Below are positions 25,983 through 34,196 of a DNA stretch of 64,000 nucleotides, piece after piece (the first letter of the stretch is position 1; the number at the start of each line of letters is the position of its first letter). Source of the stretch: an uncultured Sphingomonadaceae bacterium. GTDB lineage: Bacteria; Pseudomonadota; Alphaproteobacteria; Sphingomonadales; Sphingomonadaceae. The position numbers were made by a program, and so were the translations under genes. Where the stretch lies: contig CANMNF010000003.1 of assembly GCA_947499255.1 (NCBI GenBank), positions 1 through 64,000 of the forward strand, written 5' to 3'. The notes under the pieces are model-generated. The model was not told where the DNA came from. It made no database searches and saw only the letters and a list, made by a program, of their open reading frames with translations.

Positions 25983-26808
25983 TATCAGCTATGGTTTTTG
26001 AATAGTTTATTGATTCAGTCCCCGCAGTAACAAAACCGCTTGCGGAAATCTTGTTATCAAAATCAAGTGAAGGCGCGCCAACCCCCTGGTCTGTCGAATA
26101 ATTCAAAGGGCCAACGCCAATCTCTGCCCGAGCACCGCGCGAACTTAAAGTTGTGCCATCTGGATTGGCACCCATGAACCCTGCCCCGGCGCCTCCCCCG
26201 AAACCAAGTCCAATCGTCCAATTGTAATTAAAAGAAATCCGACCGCTGTCATCGATTGCGACGCCTGCTTCACCCCCTAATAGAAGGCCAAGCCCTGCAA
26301 TTGCGCTATATCCCGCCCCCTGTAGGTCATCCGGTAGCCTAGCAAGGACTCGACAGACAACGCTTTCATCATTTTGCGGCGCTCCAAGGGCTTCACCCAC
26401 CCCGTCTTCGTCATCTTCCCAATCATAACCAAGAACCTCGTCAAAGCATGCACCGAAGGAACATAAAAAGTTATGAGTCGGCAAGCGATTTGCCGTAACA
26501 ACTATGACATCTTCATTAGAAATGGCAACACCGTTGATGGTCACAGTATTGCCAGTCACAACTATGACATCTTGTAACCCGGTCGGATCGATCCCATTGA
26601 TGGGATCGTTATGGACATAGGCGTACATGTTCATCCCATCGCCATAACCGATAGGATCGGTTTGCATAAACCTGCCAAGGGTCGGTGCGTACATGCGCGC
26701 TTTATAGTAGTACATTCCCAATTCGGGAACCCATGTTTGCCCCGTGTATTGAAAGCGGACGTCAGACCCGCTGCACGCACCGGCGCCAGTCTTTGACTTC
26801 TTGGCGCG
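25972..26808 (-). pseudogene. RHS repeat protein, C-terminal fragment (core end plus variable tail)
   Basis: The frame reads [14 protein letters not shown] then [38 protein letters not shown], the classic RHS-core end, and IDPTGL, the usual switch point to a variable tail. Upstream in frame it is open only to a stop near 26809, so the long YD-repeat shell is absent and this is a displaced or truncated tail. The last 190 residues, after two similar segments (DVIVVTGN and DVIVVTAN), are Gly-rich with hydrophobic runs and have no recognised toxin motif. The small membrane protein overlapping its end may be the matching immunity gene. Confidence 0.7.
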
Positions 26809-26876
26809 AATTAGTCTTATGACTGCATTCCTCTATCGCTCGTAAAGTGTCGGGCAATCAATAGACTGGCTTCACC

Positions 26877-27800
26877 TTGGATTACGCAAAAGTCTTCAGA
26901 TTTCTCGCGGAGTGTCAGGCCAAGGGTCAGGCTTGCGTTCTTGTCACGGTATTGGACGTCGAGGGCGCTTCTATGCGCAGTCCGGGTGATCACATGGGGG
27001 TTTGCCAAGATGGTACTTTTGCAGGTTCATTGTCGGGTGGATGCATAGAAGGGGCGGTGGTTGCCGAAGCATTGGACGCGCTTAAACAGGGCAGTGCGCG
27101 CAAAGTCCGGTTCGGTAAAGGATCACCATACATAGATATTAGATTGCCTTGCGGCGGCGGGGTCGATGTCCATTTTCAACCGCTGTTCGATGGGGATTTG
27201 ATCGATAAATGCGTGCGCGCGATTGCCAGGCGTCAGCCGTTCTATTTGAGCCATTGCGGCACCGAACTGGTTTTTCAGGACAAGGCGCAAAAAGCGCAGC
27301 AAAGCTTTGTGCATTGGCCGCTGCCGCGTCTGAACATTGTCGGGCATGGTGCAGGGGTGTTGTCTTTGGCAAAACTTGCCACATCAATGGGCATCGAAAC
27401 TCACAGCTTCACCCCGGATCCAGTAGTGTTAGAAGCCGTTACTGAAGCTGGGCTCCACGGCACAAAGCTTGAAAAAACCAGCGACACGCAGGCTTTGCGC
27501 AGCGATGCCTGGACTGCATTTGCCTTTCTCTTTCACGATCATGATTGGGAAATTGAATTGATGAGGCACACCCTGGCGCTGCCGCACTTTTACCTTGGCG
27601 CAATGGGCAGCATGAAAGCGCATGCCATGCGGGTTGCAGCATTGCAGCATGTCGGCGTGTCTGGTGACGCGATTGCAAGCATCCAGGCTCCTATCGGGCT
27701 GTTTCATTCATCGCGGGATCCTGACAGTCTCGCGCTTGCAACGCTTGGCGAGATCACCGTTTCTTACCATCAATATTGTGCCGGGCTTGATCGTGATTGA
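26877..27800 (+). CDS. XdhC-family molybdoenzyme maturation factor
   Basis: The 307-residue protein has the XdhC N-terminal domain (CVLVTVLDVEGASMRSPGDHMGV, SLSGGCIEGAVV with the conserved Cys, RLPCGGGVDV) and a C-terminal Rossmann domain (LNIVGHGAGVLSLAKLA, FYLGAMGSMKAHAMR). XdhC proteins bind molybdenum cofactor, support its sulfuration and insert it into xanthine-dehydrogenase-like enzymes. The start is TTG 26877, the first plausible start in frame; its ribosome binding site is weak. It is followed closely by a MocA-like gene and lies convergent to the IorA/IorB-like enzyme it probably serves. Confidence 0.85.
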   Translation: MDYAKVFRFLAECQAKGQACVLVTVLDVEGASMRSPGDHMGVCQDGTFAGSLSGGCIEGAVVAEALDALKQGSARKVRFGKGSPYIDIRLPCGGGVDVHFQPLFDGDLIDKCVRAIARRQPFYLSHCGTELVFQDKAQKAQQSFVHWPLPRLNIVGHGAGVLSLAKLATSMGIETHSFTPDPVVLEAVTEAGLHGTKLEKTSDTQALRSDAWTAFAFLFHDHDWEIELMRHTLALPHFYLGAMGSMKAHAMRVAALQHVGVSGDAIASIQAPIGLFHSSRDPDSLALATLGEITVSYHQYCAGLDRD

Positions 27801-27813
27801 AGGAGATCAGATT

Positions 27814-28356
27814 GTGGTTGCCGTTTTGGCCGCAGGCCAGTCACGGCGGTTTGGCAAAGCAGACAAGCTGACCGCCAAGTTTCGCGGTAAACCAATGATT
27901 GCGCATGCTTGCGATACGTTGCGAACTTTTCCATTTCTGCGGCGCTTCACTGTGTTGTCACCCGATAACCTCATTGAAGTAGAAGGGTTTGAAAGCGTTT
28001 TGAACGCAAGTTGTCACAACGGTTTGAGCACCTCTGTTGCCGTCGCTGCGGGCCGGGCGCAAGAAAGCGGTGCAGCTGCATTGCTTATTGCCTTGGGAGA
28101 TATGCCGTTAGTGCCACAATCGCATTTTGCCGCGCTGATTGAACATGCAGCGATCAACAAGATTATCGCCACGCGTTCAGACCAAACCGCTTTGCCACCA
28201 GTTGCCTTTGGTCGGAACCATTTCTCTCAATTGATGCAATTGTTAGGTGATGACGGCGCGCACGCGCTGCTTGCAGGGGCGCATACGATTGCTTGCGATC
28301 CTGATCTGCTGATCGATATCGATACACCGCAGACGCTGGCCCAAATGCAGATGTGA
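27814..28356 (+). CDS. MocA/MobA-like molybdenum cofactor nucleotidyltransferase
   Basis: The 180-residue protein has the nucleotidyltransferase start VVAVLAAGQSRRFGKADKL and LLIALGDMPLVPQSHF, plus the late DIDTPQTL, as in MocA, which attaches CMP to molybdopterin for xanthine-oxidase-type enzymes. GTG 27814 is preceded by AGGAGA at seven bases, so I place the start there; the frame extends upstream inside xdhC. It is cotranscribed with xdhC. Confidence 0.83.
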   Translation: MVAVLAAGQSRRFGKADKLTAKFRGKPMIAHACDTLRTFPFLRRFTVLSPDNLIEVEGFESVLNASCHNGLSTSVAVAAGRAQESGAAALLIALGDMPLVPQSHFAALIEHAAINKIIATRSDQTALPPVAFGRNHFSQLMQLLGDDGAHALLAGAHTIACDPDLLIDIDTPQTLAQMQM

Positions 28357-28388
28357 GCGTGTGCAGGCCTGCCGGCGCACGTCACGTT

Positions 28389-28844
28389 TTACATGTTTGA
28401 GGCGGCTTCTTTGATCGCCCGGCGAATGCTCATATAAGTGGCGCAGCGGCACAGGTTCCCGCTCATGGCGTCATCAATATCCTTGTCTGAAGGATTGGCT
28501 GTGCCTTCCAGCAAGGCGGTGGCTGCCATGATCTGTCCGGACTGGCAATATCCGCATTGCGGTACATCATTGGCAATCCAGGCTTCGCGAATGGCAGCAG
28601 CTGCCGAGCCTTCGACACCTTCTATCGTTGCGATTTTCGCGTTTTCCAGCGTATCGTGCGGCGTGATGCAGGAACGTATCGGTTGGCCATCGACATGCAC
28701 CGTGCATGCGCCGCATTGTGCGACGCCGCAGCCGAATTTCGTGCCCGTCATTTTCAGATGGTCGCGCAGCACCCAAAGCAACGGCGTGCCCGGCGCGGCT
28801 TCAATGGCTTGTGCCTTGCCATTTATCGTAAGTGTAACTGCCAT
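28389..28844 (-). CDS. (2Fe-2S)-binding small subunit of an IorA-type molybdenum hydroxylase
   Basis: The 151-residue protein has an N-terminal plant-type [2Fe-2S] site (CGVAQCGACTVHVDGQPIRSC) and a C-terminal helical [2Fe-2S] site (CGYCQSGQIM, CRCATY). It passes electrons from the molybdenum subunit. AAGGAAG precedes ATG 28844 at good spacing, and the gap to the large-subunit gene is 12 bases. In the two-subunit IorAB type no FAD subunit is needed, and none is seen here. Confidence 0.9.
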   Translation of the reverse strand: MAVTLTINGKAQAIEAAPGTPLLWVLRDHLKMTGTKFGCGVAQCGACTVHVDGQPIRSCITPHDTLENAKIATIEGVEGSAAAAIREAWIANDVPQCGYCQSGQIMAATALLEGTANPSDKDIDDAMSGNLCRCATYMSIRRAIKEAASNM

Positions 28845-28856
28845 TGAAATACTTCC

Positions 28857-31241
28857 TTAAACGTCTTGCGACTGTGACACAGGTAGCGTGTTGCCGTTTG
28901 CGCCAATCAGGGGAAGGGTACGAAGCCGGGTTCCGGTCGCATTAAAAATCGCATTTGCCAAAGCAGGTGCGGCAGGGGGCGTGGGTGGTTCGCCAACACC
29001 TGCGGGCGCTGCATTTGATTCAACGATATCGACTTCGAATGCGCGCGGAGCTTCCTCCATGCGCATCAATCGCCAGGACGGGAAGTTGTCTTGTTCAATC
29101 GCTCCGTCCTTTGCAGTGATCTCACCATACAAGGCGTTAGATAAGCCAAAGATAGTGCCGCCTTCCATCTGCGCGCGTGCGTGCCGTGGATTGATGACCG
29201 TGCCTGCATCAATTGATAGCCAAATACCTGGAATTCGTAACGAACCATCTGGCGCCACCGCGACCTCTATGACCGTTGCGACATAAGCCAGAAAAGACCT
29301 GTGCACAGCAATTCCCAAGCCATGTCCATCAGGCAAGCTGCGGCCCCAATCCGCCATCTGTGCCGCCTTGTTGACGACATGCGCCAAGCGGGCTGTGGCG
29401 ATTGGGTATTCTTCCATCGAGCCGCCATAATTGGCATAATTTGCCCCTTCTGCCGAAGGATCTATTTCGCGCTCTTCACCAATCAGTTCGAGCAGATAAT
29501 CCTTTTGATCACGGCCTGCCACATGGGCCATTTCTGCGGCAAAACTTTGTACAGAAAACGCGTGATAGATGTTGCTTACCGCACGGAGCCAGCCAATTCG
29601 GACATGGGCCTTTGCATCCCCCGCTTCGACCTGCAAATTTGGCATGTCGAAGGGAATATCGGTAAGGCCGAGGCCAAGTTCGCCATCTGTGGGCGCATCC
29701 ATCCCTTTTACGAATGTGGAAGCGATAGGCGGGAACACTGTTCGGTGCAGATAACTGGTGCAATTGCCCTGCGCATCAAGACCAGCTTCACAATGTTGAG
29801 CGCTTACCGAATGATAATACCCATGCCGCACTTCATCTTCGCGGGTCCAAGTAAGCTTGACCGGTTTGCCCACTTCTTTTGCAATCAGTGCGGCCTCGAT
29901 CATGAAGTCGGGTTTGGATTTGCGTCCAAATGCTCCGCCCAGCCATGTGGCGTGTACGGTGATGTTATCAACTTCTATGCCCAGGAGATCAGCAAGGCTC
30001 TGGCGTGAGGTTTGTGGGTCTTGCACGCAGCCCCAACACTCCAGCTTTTCTCCGTCCCACTGCGCAGTGGCCACAGGGGGTTCCATTGGCGAATGTGCGA
30101 GATGTGGCACATAATAGTCCGCCTCTATCCGCTGCGCTGCATCGGCGAGGCCGGCATCAACATCGCCGCGCTTGCGTTTTACGGCGCCTTTGCGGTTTGC
30201 AGTCGCTTTCATCTGTTTGGCGAATGCGCCAGAATTGTAACCTGCGTTTGGCCCACGATCCCACGCGATCTGCAACGCATTGCGCCCTTGGATCGCGGCC
30301 CACGTGTCGCTTGCCACAACAGCTACGCCACCTAAGGGCTGGTGCAATGCAGGCGCAGCTGCATCGGGCATCTTCATGGTTTGCAGCACACCGGGGACCT
30401 TAAGCGCTGCACTATCGTCAAAGTTGCGCACGCTGCCAAAAACCTGAGGCGGGCGGGCGATAACGGCATAGACCATGCCGGGTCGATCGACGTCGATGCC
30501 ATATGTGCCTTCACCGCGCGTGATCAGCGGCACCGTCAGGGACGGGATCTCTTTACCTATAAAGCGCCATTCATCCCGTGTTTTGAGGGAGATCTGGTCT
30601 TCTGGCGGAACGGGCAATCGCCCGGCAAGCTTGGCCAGATTGCCATAGGACAGTGTATCACTATTGCCGGTGTTAGAAACGACGCCTTCTTGAGCTGTGC
30701 ATTGCGCGGCGTCTATTTCCCATACATTGGCAGCCGCCGCTTCGAGCATGTTTCGCATGGCAGCGCCCGCGACACGAAGGCGGTGAAAATTGTACCGGAC
30801 AGAGCGGGAGCCATCAGTATTCTGGTCGCCATAGCGCGGATCACCCAACGCCTGCACGATTTCAACCTTGTCCCAATCTGCCTCCAGCTCATCGGCGACA
30901 ATCTGAGCCATTGAGGTCCAAACCTGCTGGCCCATTTCGGAACGATGACAGGTGATCTTGACGGTCCCGTCCTTCTCGATCGCGATCCATAGCGATGGCG
31001 TCGCATCACCGCCTGTCACCTGTGTCAGCGGGCTGTCACCTGCATCTGGCAAATCGAATGCGTCAGCATCCACATCGGGTTCAACATAACCGGAACAGCC
31101 AGTCAGAGTAACGCCCAGTACAAACAAACCAGACCCTGTGACAAAGCTTCGTCGGCTCAGGTTCGTGAAACGAGGCAGGCTTGTATCATTTGCTGCATCT
31201 GACGCTGGGCCTGGAAGGATTCCAATTTCTCGCAAGAACAT
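28857..31241 (-). CDS. Molybdopterin-binding large subunit, IorB/aldehyde-oxidase type, Tat-exported
   Basis: The 794-residue protein has a twin-arginine signal (LSRRSFVTGSGLFVLGVTLTGC, with a possible lipobox Cys) and the molybdenum hydroxylase core: WLGGAFGRKSKPD for cofactor binding and the late GVGEPPTPPAAPALANAI containing the catalytic Glu. Such periplasmic enzymes hydroxylate aldehydes or N-heterocycles with water; the substrate is unknown. The start ATG 31241 lacks a clear ribosome binding site, but no better start precedes the Tat motif. With the small subunit it forms the enzyme served by XdhC and the MocA-like protein. Confidence 0.87.
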   Translation of the reverse strand: MFLREIGILPGPASDAANDTSLPRFTNLSRRSFVTGSGLFVLGVTLTGCSGYVEPDVDADAFDLPDAGDSPLTQVTGGDATPSLWIAIEKDGTVKITCHRSEMGQQVWTSMAQIVADELEADWDKVEIVQALGDPRYGDQNTDGSRSVRYNFHRLRVAGAAMRNMLEAAAANVWEIDAAQCTAQEGVVSNTGNSDTLSYGNLAKLAGRLPVPPEDQISLKTRDEWRFIGKEIPSLTVPLITRGEGTYGIDVDRPGMVYAVIARPPQVFGSVRNFDDSAALKVPGVLQTMKMPDAAAPALHQPLGGVAVVASDTWAAIQGRNALQIAWDRGPNAGYNSGAFAKQMKATANRKGAVKRKRGDVDAGLADAAQRIEADYYVPHLAHSPMEPPVATAQWDGEKLECWGCVQDPQTSRQSLADLLGIEVDNITVHATWLGGAFGRKSKPDFMIEAALIAKEVGKPVKLTWTREDEVRHGYYHSVSAQHCEAGLDAQGNCTSYLHRTVFPPIASTFVKGMDAPTDGELGLGLTDIPFDMPNLQVEAGDAKAHVRIGWLRAVSNIYHAFSVQSFAAEMAHVAGRDQKDYLLELIGEEREIDPSAEGANYANYGGSMEEYPIATARLAHVVNKAAQMADWGRSLPDGHGLGIAVHRSFLAYVATVIEVAVAPDGSLRIPGIWLSIDAGTVINPRHARAQMEGGTIFGLSNALYGEITAKDGAIEQDNFPSWRLMRMEEAPRAFEVDIVESNAAPAGVGEPPTPPAAPALANAIFNATGTRLRTLPLIGANGNTLPVSQSQDV

Positions 31242-31613
31242 GCGTGCACTGCACCTTTTGTTGGGACGTGGACTTGTTGGGATGTGAACCTTGGGTCTTG
31301 AAGACTAACATGCTTTTTGCGTTTGCGAAGTGCCAAATGGCTTGCCACCCAAAATCCTGCATAATCCCCGCCATCGCAGAGGTGCTTTGATATTTGGCCC
31401 TTCGCATAGCGCCACTTCGGACCGTCCTTATAGAGTGGCGATTGAGAGGCGGCGAAAGGCGTTTGCGGGCGCCTGTTTTCAGTGGTTGCGATTATGGCAA
31501 ACAGGTGCTTGACCGCAGTATCTTTTTACTTATGCTGTGCTGCAACAAAAAAACGAATTTCGCAGGAATCCACCATCGCAACAGCTCTATCTAGAGCTGC
31601 CAGGAGGCCCTGC
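31242..31613. other. Intergenic region, no gene recognised
   Basis: This 372-base divergent region should contain promoters for the molybdenum hydroxylase (minus) and the small exported protein (plus). I see no clear paired promoter boxes, no strong inverted repeat and no convincing coding frame. Confidence 0.4.
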
Positions 31614-32009
31614 TTGTCTTATCGCAATTTTGCCTATCGCCCCCTCTCGATGTTAGCGCTGGCATGCTTCAGCCTCTGCGCAATCCCCGCCACCGCGCAG
31701 GATTTCGCCCAAGCGCGTTTGGTGAGTTGTGAAGAAGGCAGTTGCCTTAGGGTGCAAGGCTTCCGCGATGATCCAGCAATTATTGTTATGCTCAATGGCC
31801 ACAAGGTGCCTGTAGAAGGGCAAAGGAGCTGGAAGTGCACTATTCCGCTCGATACTGTCAGGGCAATTGCGGGGCAGGGGGATCGAAATATTGAGGTTTC
31901 CTATATAGATCCCGCATCGCAACAAGAAGTAACCACAAATGCCAGACTGCCAATTGGTCTTTTAGGAGACACCACTGGCCTTTCTCTTCTGGTGGTAAAA
32001 GCCCCCTGA
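31614..32009 (+). CDS. Small exported protein, hypothetical
   Basis: The product of about 131 residues has a signal peptide (LSMLALACFSLCAIPATAQ) and a periplasmic part of about 100 residues with SCEEGSCLRVQGF, which contains a likely disulfide pair, and KVPVEGQRSWKCTIPLDTVR. I recognise no family. TTG 31614 has AGGAGG six bases upstream, a near-ideal site, so I prefer it to the ATG at 31650. Confidence 0.6.
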   Translation: MSYRNFAYRPLSMLALACFSLCAIPATAQDFAQARLVSCEEGSCLRVQGFRDDPAIIVMLNGHKVPVEGQRSWKCTIPLDTVRAIAGQGDRNIEVSYIDPASQQEVTTNARLPIGLLGDTTGLSLLVVKAP

Positions 32010-32120
32010 GCTGTACTCTGAATAATCGAAAAAACAGCTACTTAACTTGCAAGTGTAAAACTGAGGAACTAATAAGAACCTCAGCCGTCATAGAGCGGCA
32101 TTACAATTTTGCAGGAGAGT

Positions 32121-32465
32121 ATGATGTTGAAGGTAGCCCTCACGGCGCTGGCCGCTTGTGCCATCACGACGCCGGTTTTCGCCGGTACGGACAACGATCC
32201 ATTCGTTCAGGAATCAGTCGAGCTTCGGCTCGATGGTATCGATCTGGCCACCGTGGATGGACAGCTTCGGCTTGCCATCCGTATGGATGCAGCGGCCAAT
32301 GCTGTATGCGGCGAGGGTCTCGATACTGTGCATCTTCGTGCCGCCGCCAAAGCGCGCGAATGCCGAACTCAGGTTCACGCCCAAATCCGCGAACAGATCG
32401 AGACGCGTCTCGCAGCCAAAGAAACTGGCGAAGTGGAGTCAGTACAGCTCGCCTTGCGCGACTAA
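32121..32465 (+). CDS. UrcA family protein
   Basis: The product of about 114 residues has a signal peptide ending TTPVFA and a mature part with VESVELRLDGIDLATVDGQLRLAIRMDAAANAVCG and a second Cys in AKARECRTQV, matching the UrcA family of small secreted proteins common in Sphingomonadales and Caulobacter. Function is unknown; the two Cys probably form a disulfide. GCAGGAGAG lies directly upstream of tandem ATGs at 32121 and 32124. A strong terminator follows. Confidence 0.8.
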   Translation: MMLKVALTALAACAITTPVFAGTDNDPFVQESVELRLDGIDLATVDGQLRLAIRMDAAANAVCGEGLDTVHLRAAAKARECRTQVHAQIREQIETRLAAKETGEVESVQLALRD

Positions 32466-32484
32466 ACGACCATATTATAGATAA

Positions 32485-32516
32485 GGGTCCGCCACTGGTT
32501 TGGCGGGCCCTTTTTT
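32485..32516 (+). terminator. Rho-independent terminator after the UrcA gene
   Basis: GGGTCCGCCA (32485-32494) pairs with TGGCGGGCCC (32501-32510), with one G-U pair and a six-base loop, followed by six T (32511-32516). It ends the upstream transcript just before the sulfotransferase start at 32530. Confidence 0.9.
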
Positions 32517-32529
32517 GTGCGAGACGTCC

Positions 32530-34107
32530 ATGAGCTTGGAAATTCAGGCCCGTAGGGCGCTTGCGAACGGCGATCCGAGTGCCGCATCCGTTGCGGCTAA
32601 GGAGCTGGTGCTTCAGGATGTGGGCAAACCGACAGGCTATTTCCTGCTGGGCTTGGCAGCTGAACAAATCGGTGAGGCGGGCAAAGCGATTGCGCTTATA
32701 CAAGCCGCTATTGAAAAAGGGCCCGAAGCTGAACATCTCGCGCAACTTGCCCGCATCCTTAGCTTAATGCACCGTGATGCAGATGCTGCGCAGGCAGCGC
32801 ATGAGGCTTACGACCTATCACCGACTGACGCGCTTACGCTGGATACAATCGGCTGCGTTTTTACGCGGCTTGGCGATCACGAAGGCGCGGTTTCGCCTTT
32901 CCGCAGCGCCGTGTCGCAAGCGCCCGAGAACACTGAATTTCTGTACAATTTAGCGGCGGCTTGCGGATTTACCGGCAGGGTGAAGGAGGCTCGCGCGCTT
33001 TACGAGACCATCCTTACCGCCGAGCCGCACAATGCAAAGGTGCATTATGCGCTCGCTATCCTTTCGCGCCAGACAAGTAAAAACAATCATGTAACGCGGC
33101 TGGAGACAGCATTATCGGACACAGATGACGCTGGAGACAAGCTGCGCATTCGTTATGCTCTGGCAAAAGAGCTGGAAGATATTGGGGACACGGCGGCCTT
33201 CGTCCAGCTCAAGACGGCCAATGATGAGCATAAGCGTAACATCGCTTACGAGTTCGCGCAGGATACAGCGATTTTCGATGCAATTGCGCAACTGTTTGAT
33301 GCAGGCACAAGCAGGCTTGCAAGCACTGCGGGGCATAGCGAAAACGCGCCTGTTTTCGTAGTTGGCATGCCGCGTACTGGCACCACATTGGTCGACCGCA
33401 TTCTTTCTTCGCACTCGCAAGTCGGATCAGCAGGCGAATTGCAAGCTATGCCGCTAGCAGTAAAACGTCTGGCAAAAACGCCGTCTCGGCAAGTGATAGA
33501 CCCAGCGACAATTGCGGCGAGTGGATCGTGTGATGCAGGGAAGCTGGGCGAGCTTTACATGGCGCATGCCGCGCAGCATCGGCCACAATCAGACGGCCAT
33601 CCTACCCGGCATTTTATCGACAAGCTTCCCGCCAATTTCCTTTATATTGGGCATATTGCTCACGCACTTCCCAACGCCCGGATTGTTTGTCTTCGGCGCA
33701 GCGCGATGGATACGGTCTGGAGCAATTACAAAAACCTGTTTGCCAGCCAGTCCCCTTATTATTCTTATTCCTATGACCTGATGGATACGGCACGCTATTT
33801 CTTGCGTTTCCACACCATGATGCAGATGTGGGACAAGCTCTTTGCAGGCCGCGTCTTGCAGCTGAATTATGAAACGCTTGTCGCAGATCAGGAAACGCAA
33901 ACACGCCGCTTGCTGCACCATTGCGGCCTTGATTGGGACGAGGCATGCTTGCATTTCCATCGCAACACCGATGCCGTAGCCACGCCCAGTGCTGCGCAGG
34001 TGCGCCGCCCCCTTAACGCCGATGGCGTGGGCAAATGGCGCCGCTATGAACAGCAGCTGGAACCTGTGCGCCAGTGGTTTGAAGAGAACGGTATAGACAC
34101 GCGTTAA
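32530..34107 (+). CDS. TPR-repeat sulfotransferase family protein
   Basis: The 525-residue protein has N-terminal tetratricopeptide repeats (residues about 1-200) and a C-terminal sulfotransferase domain. The PAPS-binding 5' loop is VFVVGMPRTGTTLVDRIL and the 3'-phosphate site is CLRRSAMDTVWSNYKN; LPANFLYIGHI lies between them. It probably transfers sulfate from PAPS to a protein, sugar or lipid. It starts 14 bases after a terminator, so its own promoter would have to lie within the UrcA gene or transcription must read through. It is convergent with the TonB receptor. Confidence 0.85.
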   Translation: MSLEIQARRALANGDPSAASVAAKELVLQDVGKPTGYFLLGLAAEQIGEAGKAIALIQAAIEKGPEAEHLAQLARILSLMHRDADAAQAAHEAYDLSPTDALTLDTIGCVFTRLGDHEGAVSPFRSAVSQAPENTEFLYNLAAACGFTGRVKEARALYETILTAEPHNAKVHYALAILSRQTSKNNHVTRLETALSDTDDAGDKLRIRYALAKELEDIGDTAAFVQLKTANDEHKRNIAYEFAQDTAIFDAIAQLFDAGTSRLASTAGHSENAPVFVVGMPRTGTTLVDRILSSHSQVGSAGELQAMPLAVKRLAKTPSRQVIDPATIAASGSCDAGKLGELYMAHAAQHRPQSDGHPTRHFIDKLPANFLYIGHIAHALPNARIVCLRRSAMDTVWSNYKNLFASQSPYYSYSYDLMDTARYFLRFHTMMQMWDKLFAGRVLQLNYETLVADQETQTRRLLHHCGLDWDEACLHFHRNTDAVATPSAAQVRRPLNADGVGKWRRYEQQLEPVRQWFEENGIDTR

Positions 34108-34144
34108 CGCGTTCAAAGTCGATCAGCAAAGCTGTAAAAGGAAA

Positions 34145-34177
34145 GGGGCACCTACCGGCAATACCGGTAAATGCCCC
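34145..34177. terminator. Hairpin between convergent sulfotransferase and TonB receptor genes
   Basis: GGGGCACCTACCGG (34145-34158) pairs with CCGGTAAATGCCCC (34164-34177) around the loop CAATA, with mismatches in the middle. It lies 37 bases after the sulfotransferase stop and 20 bases from the receptor stop, and is likely a bidirectional terminator. Confidence 0.65.
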
Positions 34178-34196
34178 ATGCTCCTGGTCCGGTGTG

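Noticed and set aside
29301-30008. Plus-strand frame opposite the molybdenum hydroxylase
   Set aside because: It is a shadow of a strongly conserved gene on the other strand.
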